Shown: positions 8,550 through 17,071 of the stretch, piece after piece
Numbering within the stretch: the stretch's first letter is position 1
Layout: each line of letters starts with the position of its first letter
From: an uncultured Pelagibacteraceae bacterium
Lineage (GTDB): Bacteria; Pseudomonadota; Alphaproteobacteria; Pelagibacterales; Pelagibacteraceae
NCBI GenBank assembly: GCA_902628275.1
Contig: CACOMI010000002.1
Coordinates: 1 to 64,000 of the forward strand
Reading direction: 5' to 3'
DNA length: 64,000 nt
Notes under the pieces: generated by a model
What the model was told of the DNA's origin: nothing
Seen by the model: the letters and a program-made list of their open reading frames with translations, nothing else
Database searches by the model: none
Translations under genes and position numbers: made by a program

Positions 8550-8662
8550 TTTAAGAATAAGTATAATAACAACACAATCCAGAAAAAAGGATAATAAAAA
8601 TAAATATATTTCTTTGCAAAAAGAAAGGAAATAGAACTTTGTTTTTTAAGTTTTTTTCTCAT
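8546..8662 (-). CDS. Small membrane peptide, 38 aa, first ORF behind dksA
   Basis: It starts MRKKLKKQSSISFLFAKKY, a strongly basic segment, and ends with a hydrophobic helix (PFFWIVLLLYLFLK). Its ATG directly follows the dksA stop with no gap (TAAATG), and its TGA overlaps the next ORF's ATG by the ATGA arrangement. This would make dksA and the two small ORFs one coupled unit. No known family is recognised. A single-pass, inside-positive topology is predicted from charge. Comparative conservation would decide whether it is expressed. Confidence 0.5.
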   Translation of the reverse strand: MRKKLKKQSSISFLFAKKYIYFYYPFFWIVLLLYLFLK

Positions 8663-9178
8663 TTAATCATCTGCATGAACTTTTTCATCTTTCTCATGTT
8701 TTTCTTGTGCAGCAATAGTGTATTTAGCTACAGGTCTTGCCATTAGTCTTTTTAATCCAATTGGCTCAGCTGTATCTAAACAGTACCCATACGTATCCTC
8801 TCTAATTCTTCTCAAAGCTTTATCAATTTCTGATATTAATTTAATTTGTCTATTAATCGCTTTCATTTCTACATTTTTGTCAATATATGAACTTGCTTGA
8901 TCTACAATATCTGCAGAAATATTATTATCATCCATACTTCCATTATAAAGCGCTTCATTATTTGCTTTAATTAATTCTTTTTTCCATTCTGTAAGTCTAA
9001 TTCTGAAATACACCTTGTGTTTTTCACACATATATTTTTCAGTATCTTTTGGAATATAAGTTTTTGAAATTTTTAAAGAACTTTTAGAACCAACTACAGC
9101 TGCATCAGATTTTGGTTTTTTTGCAACTTTAGTTTTTGGTTTTGATACTTTTTTCTTTGCTTTAGCAGTCTTTGGCAT
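8663..9178 (-). CDS. dksA: DksA-type RNA polymerase regulator (zinc-less variant)
   Basis: DksA binds the RNA polymerase secondary channel and, with ppGpp, retunes promoters in starvation. This 171-residue protein has a long Lys/Ala-rich N-terminal extension (about 1-28), a coiled-coil region (about 55-125) and the C-terminal segment GYCLDTAEPIGLKRLMARPV. Of the four zinc-finger cysteines of E. coli DksA only the first remains (C133); the others are Thr, Thr and Ala-type residues. To my knowledge this pattern is usual for alphaproteobacterial DksA. Two small membrane ORFs follow without a gap. Start ATG at 9178 is near the divergent GT39 gene. Confidence 0.88.
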   Translation of the reverse strand: MPKTAKAKKKVSKPKTKVAKKPKSDAAVVGSKSSLKISKTYIPKDTEKYMCEKHKVYFRIRLTEWKKELIKANNEALYNGSMDDNNISADIVDQASSYIDKNVEMKAINRQIKLISEIDKALRRIREDTYGYCLDTAEPIGLKRLMARPVAKYTIAAQEKHEKDEKVHADD

Positions 9179-9256
9179 ACATCAATTTTGAATTTTCGGA
9201 GTATATTCAGCAGAATATGAGTGTCAAGTAACCTGAATTGTTATAAATATTTACTA

Positions 9257-10579
9257 ATGACCATTAATAACAAAAATATTAATAAAGTTTTTTATATTTT
9301 TGTCATAACCCATCTATTTTTTTGGACCTTGATTCCATCGCTTACAAATCAAAATTTACCCCTAGATACTATTGAAGCTTTAGCTTGGGGAAGTAATTTA
9401 GATTGGGGGTTTAATAAACATCCACCAATGAGTGCTTTTATTTTGGAAGTTTGTTATCAAATATTTGGACCCCAAGATTGGGTTTATTATTTATTGAGTC
9501 AAATTTTTGTGATTATTTCTTTTTACTTTGTTTATAAATTCTCGAAAGAAATATTTAATAATAATTTATTAGGTTTAATTTCTGTTTTATTAATTGAATC
9601 TATTTATTTTTATAATTTTACTACTCCTGAATTTAATGTAAATGTATGTCAATTGCCTTTTTGGTCTTTATTAGTTTATTATTCTTGGAAAATTTATATT
9701 AGCAAAGAAATTAAATTTTTAGATTGTTTTTTAGTAGGTTTATTTGCAGCTCTTGGATTTTTGTCTAAATATTTATTTATTTATCTATTAGTTTCCATTG
9801 ATCTTTTATTTATCTATTTAATTTTTGTTAAAAAAGAGAAACAATTTGATTTTAAATATTTAATTACTATTGAAGTATTCTTAATAGTATTAGTTCCGCA
9901 CTTTCTCTGGTTAAATAACAATGAATTTATTACTATTACTTATGGATTAGCACGAACTGGTTTAGAACAATCAGCCTATATAGATCATATTAAATTTCCA
10001 GTAATATATTTGTTAAAACAAGTTGGGATTTTAATTCCTTTTTTAATATTATCCTGGTTATTAGTTAAAAAAATAAAATTGAATTTAAGGTTTAAGGATA
10101 AAAAATTATTATTTTTATTAGCAATTAATATTTTACCAATTGTTTTAATGTTTTTAACCTCATTAATCACCGGATCTAAAATTAGAACAATGTGGATGAC
10201 ACCTTTTTATTTATTTTTTGGTACATTGTTTGTTTATTTGCTTCAAGCTCAAATTAATCATAAAAAACTAAAACCATTTATCCTTGGATTTGTTTTCTTT
10301 TTCTTTTTATCTCCAACACTGTACGCTTACGTATCAATTTCACAAGATGAAAAGCGAACAGATTATCCAGGTAAAGAAATTGCGATGAAAACTCAATATG
10401 CCTGGGATCAACAATTTAATTCAACTATAAATGTTGTTTTGGGTGACGAATGGAATGCTGGAAACTTATCATATCATTTAAAATCAAGACCTGCTTGGAT
10501 AGGTTCAGTTAATAGAGAAAAACTCGATCAATTGAAAGATTACATGTGCCTTGATAATATTTGTGTAGGGTCAAGATAA
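9257..10579 (+). CDS. GT39-like glycosyltransferase (PMT/ArnT family membrane protein)
   Basis: An integral membrane protein of about 440 residues with some ten or more hydrophobic helices. The first periplasmic loop holds DTIEALAWGSNLDWG and NKHPPMSAFI, the acidic and His-Pro-Pro features of GT39/ArnT enzymes that use polyprenyl-phosphate sugars. The soluble C-terminal part contains TINVVLGDEWNAGNLSYHL. I prefer the ATG at 9257; an in-frame GTG at 9221 would add 12 residues with no clear RBS. A GT2 gene follows with no intergenic base, so the pair probably makes and transfers a lipid-linked sugar onto a cell-surface target. The acceptor is unknown. Confidence 0.82.
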   Translation: MTINNKNINKVFYIFVITHLFFWTLIPSLTNQNLPLDTIEALAWGSNLDWGFNKHPPMSAFILEVCYQIFGPQDWVYYLLSQIFVIISFYFVYKFSKEIFNNNLLGLISVLLIESIYFYNFTTPEFNVNVCQLPFWSLLVYYSWKIYISKEIKFLDCFLVGLFAALGFLSKYLFIYLLVSIDLLFIYLIFVKKEKQFDFKYLITIEVFLIVLVPHFLWLNNNEFITITYGLARTGLEQSAYIDHIKFPVIYLLKQVGILIPFLILSWLLVKKIKLNLRFKDKKLLFLLAINILPIVLMFLTSLITGSKIRTMWMTPFYLFFGTLFVYLLQAQINHKKLKPFILGFVFFFFLSPTLYAYVSISQDEKRTDYPGKEIAMKTQYAWDQQFNSTINVVLGDEWNAGNLSYHLKSRPAWIGSVNREKLDQLKDYMCLDNICVGSR

Positions 10580-11449
10580 ATGAAATATGTAATTTTAATT
10601 CCAATTTATAATGATAGAGAATCTTTACAGTTATTGTTAGAAAATATTAATTCCGAAATAAAAGATTTAAATCACGAGATATCTTTAATTGTTATAAATG
10701 ATGCATCATCACAACAAATAATTGATAATTACCCAAATATAGAAAATATCAGTTACTTAGAAATAATAAATATGAAAGCAAATAGAGGCCATGCGAGATG
10801 TATTGCATCCGGACTGAAGTATATATATGAAAAAAAAGATTTTGATTACATAATTCCTATGGATGGAGATGGAGAAGATCGACCTGAAGAAATTAAAAAT
10901 TTCATTGAACTTTCTGAGCATTCTGATGACAAGTCTATAATAGGTGAAAGAGTAAAGAGATCAGAAGGTTTAATTTTTAAAGTTTGCTATCAATTTCATA
11001 AATTCTTAACTTATGCTTTTACAGGTCAATCAATTAAATTTGGAAATTTTACTTGTTTAACTAAATCAACAGTAAAAAAATTGTTGGAAGAAAAGTCTAC
11101 ATGGAATAGTTTTTCTGGATCATTAAAAAAACTTGAAAAAGATTTAGTAATAATGCCATCCATTAGAGGAAAAAGATATTTTGGTCCGTCAAAAATGAGT
11201 TTTTTTAATTTATTAAAGCATTCACTTTCAATAATAAGTGTTTTCAGAAAAACTGTTTTGATTAGATCAGCTTTATTTATAGTTTTTTATATTTTACTTA
11301 TTAAGAGTTATGCTTCAGTAATAACTTCAATACCATTAGTCCTTCTGTTGATAATGATATATTCAATTTCTAGTTTAGCTTTAAGAGAAAATATTGAGGA
11401 ATTTAATAATGCCTTAACAAATATTCACGATATTGATAAGGTTAAGTAG
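10580..11449 (+). CDS. GT2 family glycosyltransferase (DPM/polyprenyl-phosphate sugar synthase-like)
   Basis: A 289-residue GT-A enzyme. The N-terminal IPIYNDRESLQLLLENI, the VINDAS segment and the metal-binding MDGDGEDRPEEI are GT2 features, the last resembling dolichyl/undecaprenyl-phosphate sugar synthases. The C-terminus carries two hydrophobic helices (about 220-265), as in membrane-anchored relatives. The ATG begins on the base after the GT39 stop. The likely role is charging polyprenyl phosphate with a sugar for the upstream GT39 protein; the sugar cannot be told from sequence. Confidence 0.85.
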   Translation: MKYVILIPIYNDRESLQLLLENINSEIKDLNHEISLIVINDASSQQIIDNYPNIENISYLEIINMKANRGHARCIASGLKYIYEKKDFDYIIPMDGDGEDRPEEIKNFIELSEHSDDKSIIGERVKRSEGLIFKVCYQFHKFLTYAFTGQSIKFGNFTCLTKSTVKKLLEEKSTWNSFSGSLKKLEKDLVIMPSIRGKRYFGPSKMSFFNLLKHSLSIISVFRKTVLIRSALFIVFYILLIKSYASVITSIPLVLLLIMIYSISSLALRENIEEFNNALTNIHDIDKVK

Positions 11450-11466
11450 TAGAAAAAAATAAGGGT

Positions 11467-12903
11467 ATGAAAAACTTTTTTAGAAAAGTTGCATTTGGTA
11501 TTAGTCCAAACGAGGAAGTTCCACCAGATCCATTAAATTGGGCACTCAATCAAGTTGATGAAATCCCAGACTTTTCATGGAAAGGAAAAATATACTCTGA
11601 AAAAGAACTTAGAAAACATTATAGAGACTGGGTTTATGGTGATAGAAAAGTTTTACGAAAAAAATATAAGGACAATAAAATTCTTTATAAAACACACAAA
11701 GATATTTTAAGACACAAGACTGGTCAAAAATTTTGGGAGTCACTAGAAATATCAATTAGACATAATGAAGGTATCAATAGTAACCATCCTGTATTAGCAA
11801 AACTCTGGATGTTTTGGGGGAATTTTTTTGCAATTAGTGAAAAAGATTTTTTAGCAAATTATTCAACAGGTGCATATCAAAGAGAAATTGTTCGACCAAA
11901 TTTAAATCAATCATTTGAAAAAATGGTTTACGAAGTCACAACTTCTTGGGCAATGATCCACCACCTAGATAATAGTGAAAGTGCAGGACCAAAGAGTGTT
12001 ACTGCTGGTGAAGAGTGGAGGCGTAGAAAAAAAGAACCCGCAACAATTAATGAGAACCACGGAAGAGAGCTGCTAGAATTACATACAGTTTCACCGAAAG
12101 CTGGATACACCCAAGAAGATGTCATTCAATTAGCATATATTATGACAGGCTGGCAACATAAATGGAGTAAACAAAATTTAGAAACAGGGAATGTTTGGTT
12201 TAACTCTGAATATCATCAAAGGGGAAAAAAAACTGTTTTAGGAAAAGAATATAAAAGAGGAAAAAAAGCTTTAGCAGCTGTGATCAAAGATTTGGTAAAT
12301 CATCCTAATTGCAGAGATTTTGTTGCTGAAAGACTTTGTAGATATTTAATTACAGACGAACCTACAAAAGATATGAAGCAACCTATTATAGATGCTTTTA
12401 AAAAATCTGATGGACTTTTACCAGAGATACACAAAGCAGCAATAAAAGTAGCATTCGATTACAACGATAAATATAAAAAATTTCAAACGCCTGAAAATTG
12501 GTTAATTCAAGTTGCAAAAATTGCTGATTTAAATTGGCCGCCATCACCAGAACTAATGGATAAGTATGAGCTTGGTCAAAAACCGTTTGATTCGCATCGA
12601 GAACCAGAGCGGCTTTTGAGAAATATTGGTCATCATCCTTACAGAGCAAAACAACCAAATGGTTGGTCAGATCACTCTGATGATTGGATTTCACCAGAAT
12701 TATTAATCAGAAGACTTGTATATGCAAAAGCAAGTCATAATTTTGCTAAAATGGAAAATAATAAAAATGCTGCATATTATGAAAGCATTGTCGAAAAAAA
12801 TTTCGACAATCCAAGTAAAATAATGAAATACATAAATCAAAAAAAAAGGTCTGTTGAAAAACATACTTTACTTTTTAACCACCCAGAGTTTTTAAAAGCA
12901 TGA
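11467..12903 (+). CDS. DUF1800 family protein
   Basis: A 478-residue member of DUF1800, recognised by KLWMFWGNFFAIS, ENHGRELLELHTVSPKAGYTQ, LAYIMTGW and the C-terminal PNGWSDHSDDWISPELL. The family function is not established. It is nearly always encoded beside a DUF1501 protein, as here, where the two overlap by 4 bases (ATGA). I see no signal peptide at the chosen ATG, whereas the partner has a Tat signal, so this protein may be exported by piggy-backing on it or may act in the cytoplasm. An extracellular or periplasmic role in surface polymer or polysaccharide handling is a guess from neighbours. Confidence 0.85.
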   Translation: MKNFFRKVAFGISPNEEVPPDPLNWALNQVDEIPDFSWKGKIYSEKELRKHYRDWVYGDRKVLRKKYKDNKILYKTHKDILRHKTGQKFWESLEISIRHNEGINSNHPVLAKLWMFWGNFFAISEKDFLANYSTGAYQREIVRPNLNQSFEKMVYEVTTSWAMIHHLDNSESAGPKSVTAGEEWRRRKKEPATINENHGRELLELHTVSPKAGYTQEDVIQLAYIMTGWQHKWSKQNLETGNVWFNSEYHQRGKKTVLGKEYKRGKKALAAVIKDLVNHPNCRDFVAERLCRYLITDEPTKDMKQPIIDAFKKSDGLLPEIHKAAIKVAFDYNDKYKKFQTPENWLIQVAKIADLNWPPSPELMDKYELGQKPFDSHREPERLLRNIGHHPYRAKQPNGWSDHSDDWISPELLIRRLVYAKASHNFAKMENNKNAAYYESIVEKNFDNPSKIMKYINQKKRSVEKHTLLFNHPEFLKA

Positions 12904-14048
12904 AGATATCAAGAAGAGATTTTTTAAAAACTACAGCGCTTACGTCATTATATTTTGCTGGTTTTGGAGCACCTGTTAATGCCTCTGGACAAAAAAAAAA
13001 TTTAGTAATAATTATGCTACGCGGTGGAATGGATGGCTTATGTGCAATTCCAATTAAAGGTGATAAAAATTTTGAAAAATTAAGAAGTAAAATTAATCTC
13101 GAAACAACTCTAAAATTAACTTCTGATTTTGATTTACACCCAGCATTAAAAACATTTAAAAATCTTTGGGATCAAAACTTAAGTGCAGTGGTGCATGCAA
13201 CAAATATTCCTTATACGGGTAGATCACATTTTGATGGTCAAAATTTAATGGAGTCGGGCGGAAAAATTCCTTACCAAGAAAAAACAGGTTGGCTTGGAAG
13301 AGGAATGAAAACAGCTGGTTTAACAGGACAAGGATTAGCTCTGGCTCTACCCATGCCTTTATTGATTAGAGGTGTTCCAATGAATAATAATTATTTTCCT
13401 GTAGGTCGTAGTCTACCATATCCTGCTACTCTAGAATTAATAAAACAAGCATACAAAGAGCATGATGAGAAATTGTTAAGTGAAAATTTAGAAATCATTT
13501 TAAATAGAGATTTTAACAATAGGTCGAGAGATGATGCTTGGATTTTAGCTTCAAGTGCTGGTACAGAGTTATCAAAACCTGATGGACCTAAAGTTGCAGT
13601 ATTTGAAGTAGATGGTTTCGATACTCATGCTGCACAAGGAGCAACAGATGGGGCCCATGCAGATTGCCTATCAGATTATGACAATATCGTTAGGTCATTA
13701 AAATCTTCAATGTCCGAGGAGGCATTTAATGATACTTTAGTGCTTACTCTTACAGAGTTTGGAAGAACAATTAAACAGAACAGTAGTAATGGAACAGAGC
13801 ACGGTTACGGTTCAGCTATCTTGATGGCAGGTGGACTAGTTAAAAAAGCACAAGTTCATACAGATTGGCCAGGACTAAAGAAAAAAGAATTATTTGAAGG
13901 AAGAGATTTAAATTCAACAATTGATGCAAGAGCAATTTATGCCTCAGCAATGTCCACAGTTTTTGATATAGATTTTAAAAAAATTCAAAAAGAAGTATTC
14001 TGGGGAGAAAATTTACAAAATTTTTCGGATAAGCTTTTTAAAACTTAA
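12900..14048 (+). CDS. DUF1501 family protein with Tat signal (alkaline-phosphatase-fold-like)
   Basis: A 382-residue protein starting with a twin-arginine signal, SRRDFLKTTALTSLYFAG, cleaved near VNA-SG, so it is exported folded. The body has DUF1501 signatures that resemble metal sites of the alkaline phosphatase/sulfatase superfamily: LRGGMDGLCA, EVDGFDTHAAQG and TLTEFGRTIKQ, followed by TEHGYGSAILMAGG. It overlaps DUF1800 by 4 bases upstream and the secreted jelly-roll gene by 1 base downstream. Hydrolysis of a sulfate or phosphate ester is plausible but not shown. Confidence 0.87.
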   Translation: MKISRRDFLKTTALTSLYFAGFGAPVNASGQKKNLVIIMLRGGMDGLCAIPIKGDKNFEKLRSKINLETTLKLTSDFDLHPALKTFKNLWDQNLSAVVHATNIPYTGRSHFDGQNLMESGGKIPYQEKTGWLGRGMKTAGLTGQGLALALPMPLLIRGVPMNNNYFPVGRSLPYPATLELIKQAYKEHDEKLLSENLEIILNRDFNNRSRDDAWILASSAGTELSKPDGPKVAVFEVDGFDTHAAQGATDGAHADCLSDYDNIVRSLKSSMSEEAFNDTLVLTLTEFGRTIKQNSSNGTEHGYGSAILMAGGLVKKAQVHTDWPGLKKKELFEGRDLNSTIDARAIYASAMSTVFDIDFKKIQKEVFWGENLQNFSDKLFKT

Positions 14049-14971
14049 TGAAAAAAATCCTAACAATTATTATATTAATTTTATCTTTCAGTATTCCAGC
14101 ACAATCAAATGAATGGAAAAATAAAAATAAATGGAAAATATCTTGTGGTGTAGTCGACAAAGAGTCTTTAATTGTAAATGGAAAAAGTAAAAGGTATTCA
14201 AAAAATGAATTTAAATTAGTGGATGTAGTTTTCAAACTTGATAAGGGTGAAGTTGGAAGTTGTCCTACAGATAAAAAACCAGCAGGAGGATACCCTTATT
14301 CTGGAAGACAAGAAATAACTCATAAACTTCCAATCGGACATACTATTTTTGAGACGGATATTACTATTAACGGTGCTCCATCAGCTAGATCAACTATATT
14401 TCAAATCCACGATGGTAGAAATAGTGGTGCTCCTCCCTCTTGGATAGGTATAAACCGAGGTTGGAAAATCATTCAAAAATTTCCCAAAGGAGAATGTTCA
14501 AAAGAAAATTGTAAAATGCTAGAATTTATAACTTTAGAAACTGGTAAAAAATATAGGTTTAAAGCTGAAATAGACTATCAAAAAAAAGCAAAATTTTTAT
14601 CTGTTAAGTATTATCTTGATGATAAATTTATTCTTCATCACTATGATGTTCCACTATTAACTAAAAAAACCGATGGACCTTATGGACCAACCAAACCTTA
14701 TATTAAAATTGGTATTTATAGAATTGGTGAAACAGGAACTACAACTTATACTTATAAAAATTTAATAGTAAAAACTAAAAAAAAATCATCATTTGAAAAG
14801 GTTTATGCCGAGTTCATTGTGGTTGTTAAAAATAAAATTGACAAAAATATTTTAATTAAAATTAAAGGTTTTGGTAAAGAAAAAGTTATTGAAAAAGCTA
14901 TGAATGAATGTACGAAAAAAAAAGCAGATGGTTGTTATGTTCATTACTCTAGCAAGGTTGCAAAGTTTTAA
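14048..14971 (+). CDS. Secreted jelly-roll (polysaccharide-lyase/lectin-like) protein
   Basis: This 307-residue protein has a Sec signal (ILTIIILILSFSIPAQS). Residues about 25-240 look like a concanavalin-type beta-sandwich of the heparin-lyase/alginate-lyase-like type: TIFQIHDGRNSGAPPSW, YRFKAEIDYQKK and PYIKIGIYRIGETG. The last roughly 45 residues form a small separate domain, rich in Lys with two Cys, reading GKEKVIEKAMNECTKKKADG. The start overlaps the DUF1501 stop (TAATG), so the three genes are probably one exported system. Binding or cleaving an acidic glycan fits the fold. I cannot confirm catalytic residues. Confidence 0.65.
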   Translation: MKKILTIIILILSFSIPAQSNEWKNKNKWKISCGVVDKESLIVNGKSKRYSKNEFKLVDVVFKLDKGEVGSCPTDKKPAGGYPYSGRQEITHKLPIGHTIFETDITINGAPSARSTIFQIHDGRNSGAPPSWIGINRGWKIIQKFPKGECSKENCKMLEFITLETGKKYRFKAEIDYQKKAKFLSVKYYLDDKFILHHYDVPLLTKKTDGPYGPTKPYIKIGIYRIGETGTTTYTYKNLIVKTKKKSSFEKVYAEFIVVVKNKIDKNILIKIKGFGKEKVIEKAMNECTKKKADGCYVHYSSKVAKF

Positions 14972-14981
14972 GTCAAAAAAT

Positions 14982-15203
14982 TTAGCAGCAACTACAACTT
15001 TTTTTATTTTCTGTAGTTTCTTTTTCAGCTTTAGTGGCTTCTAGTTTTTTTTGCTCATCTTCAAGAGCTTTTTGTTTTTTTGAAATCTTATCTTCAAAGT
15101 ACTCATATAGAGACGCAAAGCCTAATTTAGAGGCTCTTTTTTCCTCATAATTTCTTCGCCCTTTAAGGTTTTCAATTATTTTGACTATTTCTTGATTTTG
15201 CAT
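14982..15203 (-). CDS. Small coiled-coil protein with Cys-rich tail (unknown)
   Basis: A 73-residue protein, not recognised. Residues 1-35 are mixed, about 36-62 form a charged Glu/Lys coiled coil, and the end is KKSCSCC, with three Cys in the last four residues, which could bind metal. It lies between the secreted jelly-roll gene (convergent) and umuC (same strand, 30 bases upstream), so it may be transcribed as the last gene of the SOS-controlled umuDC unit. The ORF looks real because codon use matches its neighbours. Confidence 0.6.
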   Translation of the reverse strand: MQNQEIVKIIENLKGRRNYEEKRASKLGFASLYEYFEDKISKKQKALEDEQKKLEATKAEKETTENKKSCSCC

Positions 15204-15233
15204 GCTTCTTTTTTATTAAAAAAGCTAGATAAA

Positions 15234-16511
15234 TCAAGCCCTAATAGTTGGTAAACAATAAAAGTCAGCAGTATCTATTTTAGAAGAATATTGCCTTCTC
15301 ATATTCCATTTTTTATGAACTCCTGCACTTGCAACACTTAAAGTAGATCTTCCATATCGGTGATTAGTATTATCAATGGATTTCATTAAGTTATTTATTT
15401 TTTCATCTTTTGCAGATGTAAATAAATTTGTTTTGTCACTAGCATTAGATAATCCTGTAAGCATCACTCCTGCTTTTTGATAACGGTAACCATTTTTAAA
15501 AATACTTTCTAATATTGCAACAGCTGTCTTAACTGTTTCAATACTATTGTTTGTTGCAATTGGAAAATCAACTGTCTTTGTATTTGAATAATATCCAAAG
15601 TTTCTTTGGAAAGGACTAGTTCTAACAAATACTGTAATTGCTTTTGCAACTAAAGACTCTGATCTAATTTTTTCAGAAGCATTTAAACAATAATTTGCAA
15701 CTGCTTCTTTTAATTCTTGGAAAGTTTCTATTCTTTTGCCAAATGATCTTGAAACAACACAACTTTTTCTTTTAGTTATAGTTGTTTCTAATCCAATGCA
15801 AGAAACTCCTCTAAGCTCCATTGCTGTTCTCGAACTTAAAACATTTGATGATTTTTTAATCCAGGTATTAGATTTATTTTTTAACTGTTTGGCATTGTAA
15901 ATCCCGTGTTTTTTATAAAACTTAGTCAATTGTCTTCCAACACCCCAGACATCATTAATTTCTACTTTTTCTAAAATAGGATCTAAGTTTTCTATTCCAA
16001 TTAAGCTTGTCACCCCTGATTGTTTTTTCTTTGCAATATGATTTGCAACTTTACTTAAAGTTTTCGTTTTTGCTATTCCAATACTTGTAGGAATACCAGT
16101 CCATTGCAAAACTGTTTCTCTAATTTCTTTACCAACCCTTTCTATATCTTGATCTGGAAAATTTGATAAATCTAAAAAAGCTTCATCAATAGAATAGACT
16201 TCTATTTCTGAATTAAATCTTTTAAGTGTTCGCATTACCCTTCTAGATAAATCTCCATATAAAGAATAGTTTGAAGAAAATACTTCAACTTTATTTTTAA
16301 TAATAATATCTTTTGCTTTAAAATAAGGTTCGCCCATCTTAATTCCTAATGCTTTTGCTTCATTTGATCTTGAAATAATACAACCATCATTATTAGATAA
16401 AACAACAACAGGCTTTCTTCTTATTTTAGGATTAAATAATCGCTCACAAGAAACATAAAAAGAATTACAATCAATTAATGCTATTTTTTTAGTACGTAGA
16501 ATGGATGACAT
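15234..16511 (-). CDS. umuC: DNA polymerase V catalytic subunit-like UmuC (Y-family)
   Basis: A translesion polymerase of about 425 residues. Y-family active-site motifs are clear: [14 protein letters not shown] with the first metal Asp and steric Tyr, [11 protein letters not shown], and [11 protein letters not shown] with the catalytic Asp-Glu. The UmuC-specific C-terminal region, including KAGVMLTGL, is present. I chose the ATG at 16511; a TTG at 16520 would add three residues. It overlaps the end of umuD by 23 bases, so the two are coupled and controlled by the SOS operator at 16885-16899. Confidence 0.9.
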   Translation of the reverse strand: MSSILRTKKIALIDCNSFYVSCERLFNPKIRRKPVVVLSNNDGCIISRSNEAKALGIKMGEPYFKAKDIIIKNKVEVFSSNYSLYGDLSRRVMRTLKRFNSEIEVYSIDEAFLDLSNFPDQDIERVGKEIRETVLQWTGIPTSIGIAKTKTLSKVANHIAKKKQSGVTSLIGIENLDPILEKVEINDVWGVGRQLTKFYKKHGIYNAKQLKNKSNTWIKKSSNVLSSRTAMELRGVSCIGLETTITKRKSCVVSRSFGKRIETFQELKEAVANYCLNASEKIRSESLVAKAITVFVRTSPFQRNFGYYSNTKTVDFPIATNNSIETVKTAVAILESIFKNGYRYQKAGVMLTGLSNASDKTNLFTSAKDEKINNLMKSIDNTNHRYGRSTLSVASAGVHKKWNMRRQYSSKIDTADFYCLPTIRA

Positions 16512-16884
16512 AAGTAACAACCCCCCAAATAAAAATATCTTGTTCTTCGTTAATTAAAATTCTGTCAGAAAATTCTTTAGACCCAGAGGTTAAAAATTTT
16601 TTATCTCTCTCTTTAACTAAAGTTTTAACTACAAGTTCGTCATGAACATTTGCAATCACAGTTGAAAAGTTTTTTGGTTTTAAGCTTTTGTCAACGACCA
16701 GTAAATCTCCATCGTTAATACCAACATCTACCATAGATTTACCTTGAACTCTGATAATGAAAGTTGCTGGAACATTTCTTATTAAGTGCATGTTTAGATC
16801 AATATCTTCTTCGATATAATCAGTGGCAGGGGAAGGAAAACCAGCGCCTGCTTTATGCAAATAATAAGGGATTGTTAGTTTCAT
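16489..16884 (-). CDS. umuD: UmuD, self-cleaving SOS mutagenesis subunit
   Basis: A 131-residue S24 peptidase-fold protein. The cleavage site AGFPSPA lies at A14-G15, with the nucleophile S50 in [10 protein letters not shown] and general base K87 in ELVVKTL, matching the UmuD/LexA Ser-Lys dyad. It is a little shorter than E. coli UmuD (139). RecA-stimulated self-cleavage would activate it to pair with UmuC encoded downstream. The ATG directly abuts a perfect alphaproteobacterial SOS box, so it should be LexA-regulated. Confidence 0.92.
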   Translation of the reverse strand: MKLTIPYYLHKAGAGFPSPATDYIEEDIDLNMHLIRNVPATFIIRVQGKSMVDVGINDGDLLVVDKSLKPKNFSTVIANVHDELVVKTLVKERDKKFLTSGSKEFSDRILINEEQDIFIWGVVTYVIHSTY

Positions 16885-16899
16885 GTTCTTGTTTTGTTC
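16885..16899 (-). promoter_or_regulatory. LexA (SOS) operator of umuDC
   Basis: GTTC (16885-16888), seven bases, GTTC (16896-16899) is an exact match to the alphaproteobacterial SOS box GTTC-N7-GTTC. It touches the umuD ATG and overlaps the predicted transcription start. Confidence 0.88.
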
Positions 16900-16902
16900 T
16901 AA

Positions 16903-16931
16903 TTTATAGCCTATTTATTTAATACACTCAA
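16903..16931 (-). promoter_or_regulatory. Predicted umuDC promoter
   Basis: On the minus strand, TTGAGT (-35, 16926-16931), a 17-nt spacer and TATAAA (-10, 16903-16908) are followed by the SOS box. The predicted start of transcription falls inside the operator, leaving a leader of only about 10 nt. Confidence 0.6.
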
Positions 16932-16955
16932 GAGGTTGTATTTTGAGTCTGTAAC

Positions 16956-16977
16956 TGAATCAAAAGTGAATCAAAAC
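16956..16977. repeat. Two tandem 11-bp direct repeats in the umuD/VOC intergenic region
   Basis: TGAATCAAAAG (16956-16966) and TGAATCAAAAC (16967-16977) differ only in the last base and are spaced one helical turn apart. They may be a regulator site for the divergent VOC gene. A DnaA-box-like TGTGGATAA lies at 17007-17015. No gene is visible in 16885-17071. Confidence 0.45.
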
Positions 16978-17071
16978 GTGAACATCCAAACTACATTTTG
17001 TATGCTTGTGGATAACTTCAACCACTAGTAGTTTAAGTTGGTTATTAAGTTATATAAATTTTAATTTGATT

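Noticed and set aside
9221..9256. GTG start at 9221 for the GT39 gene
   Set aside because: It adds 12 residues without family similarity or RBS; ATG at 9257 is preferred, though not proven.
17007..17015. Perfect DnaA box as evidence for a replication origin
   Set aside because: A single 9-mer is expected about once in a 64-kb AT-rich window, and the neighbours (umuD, VOC gene) are not typical origin genes.
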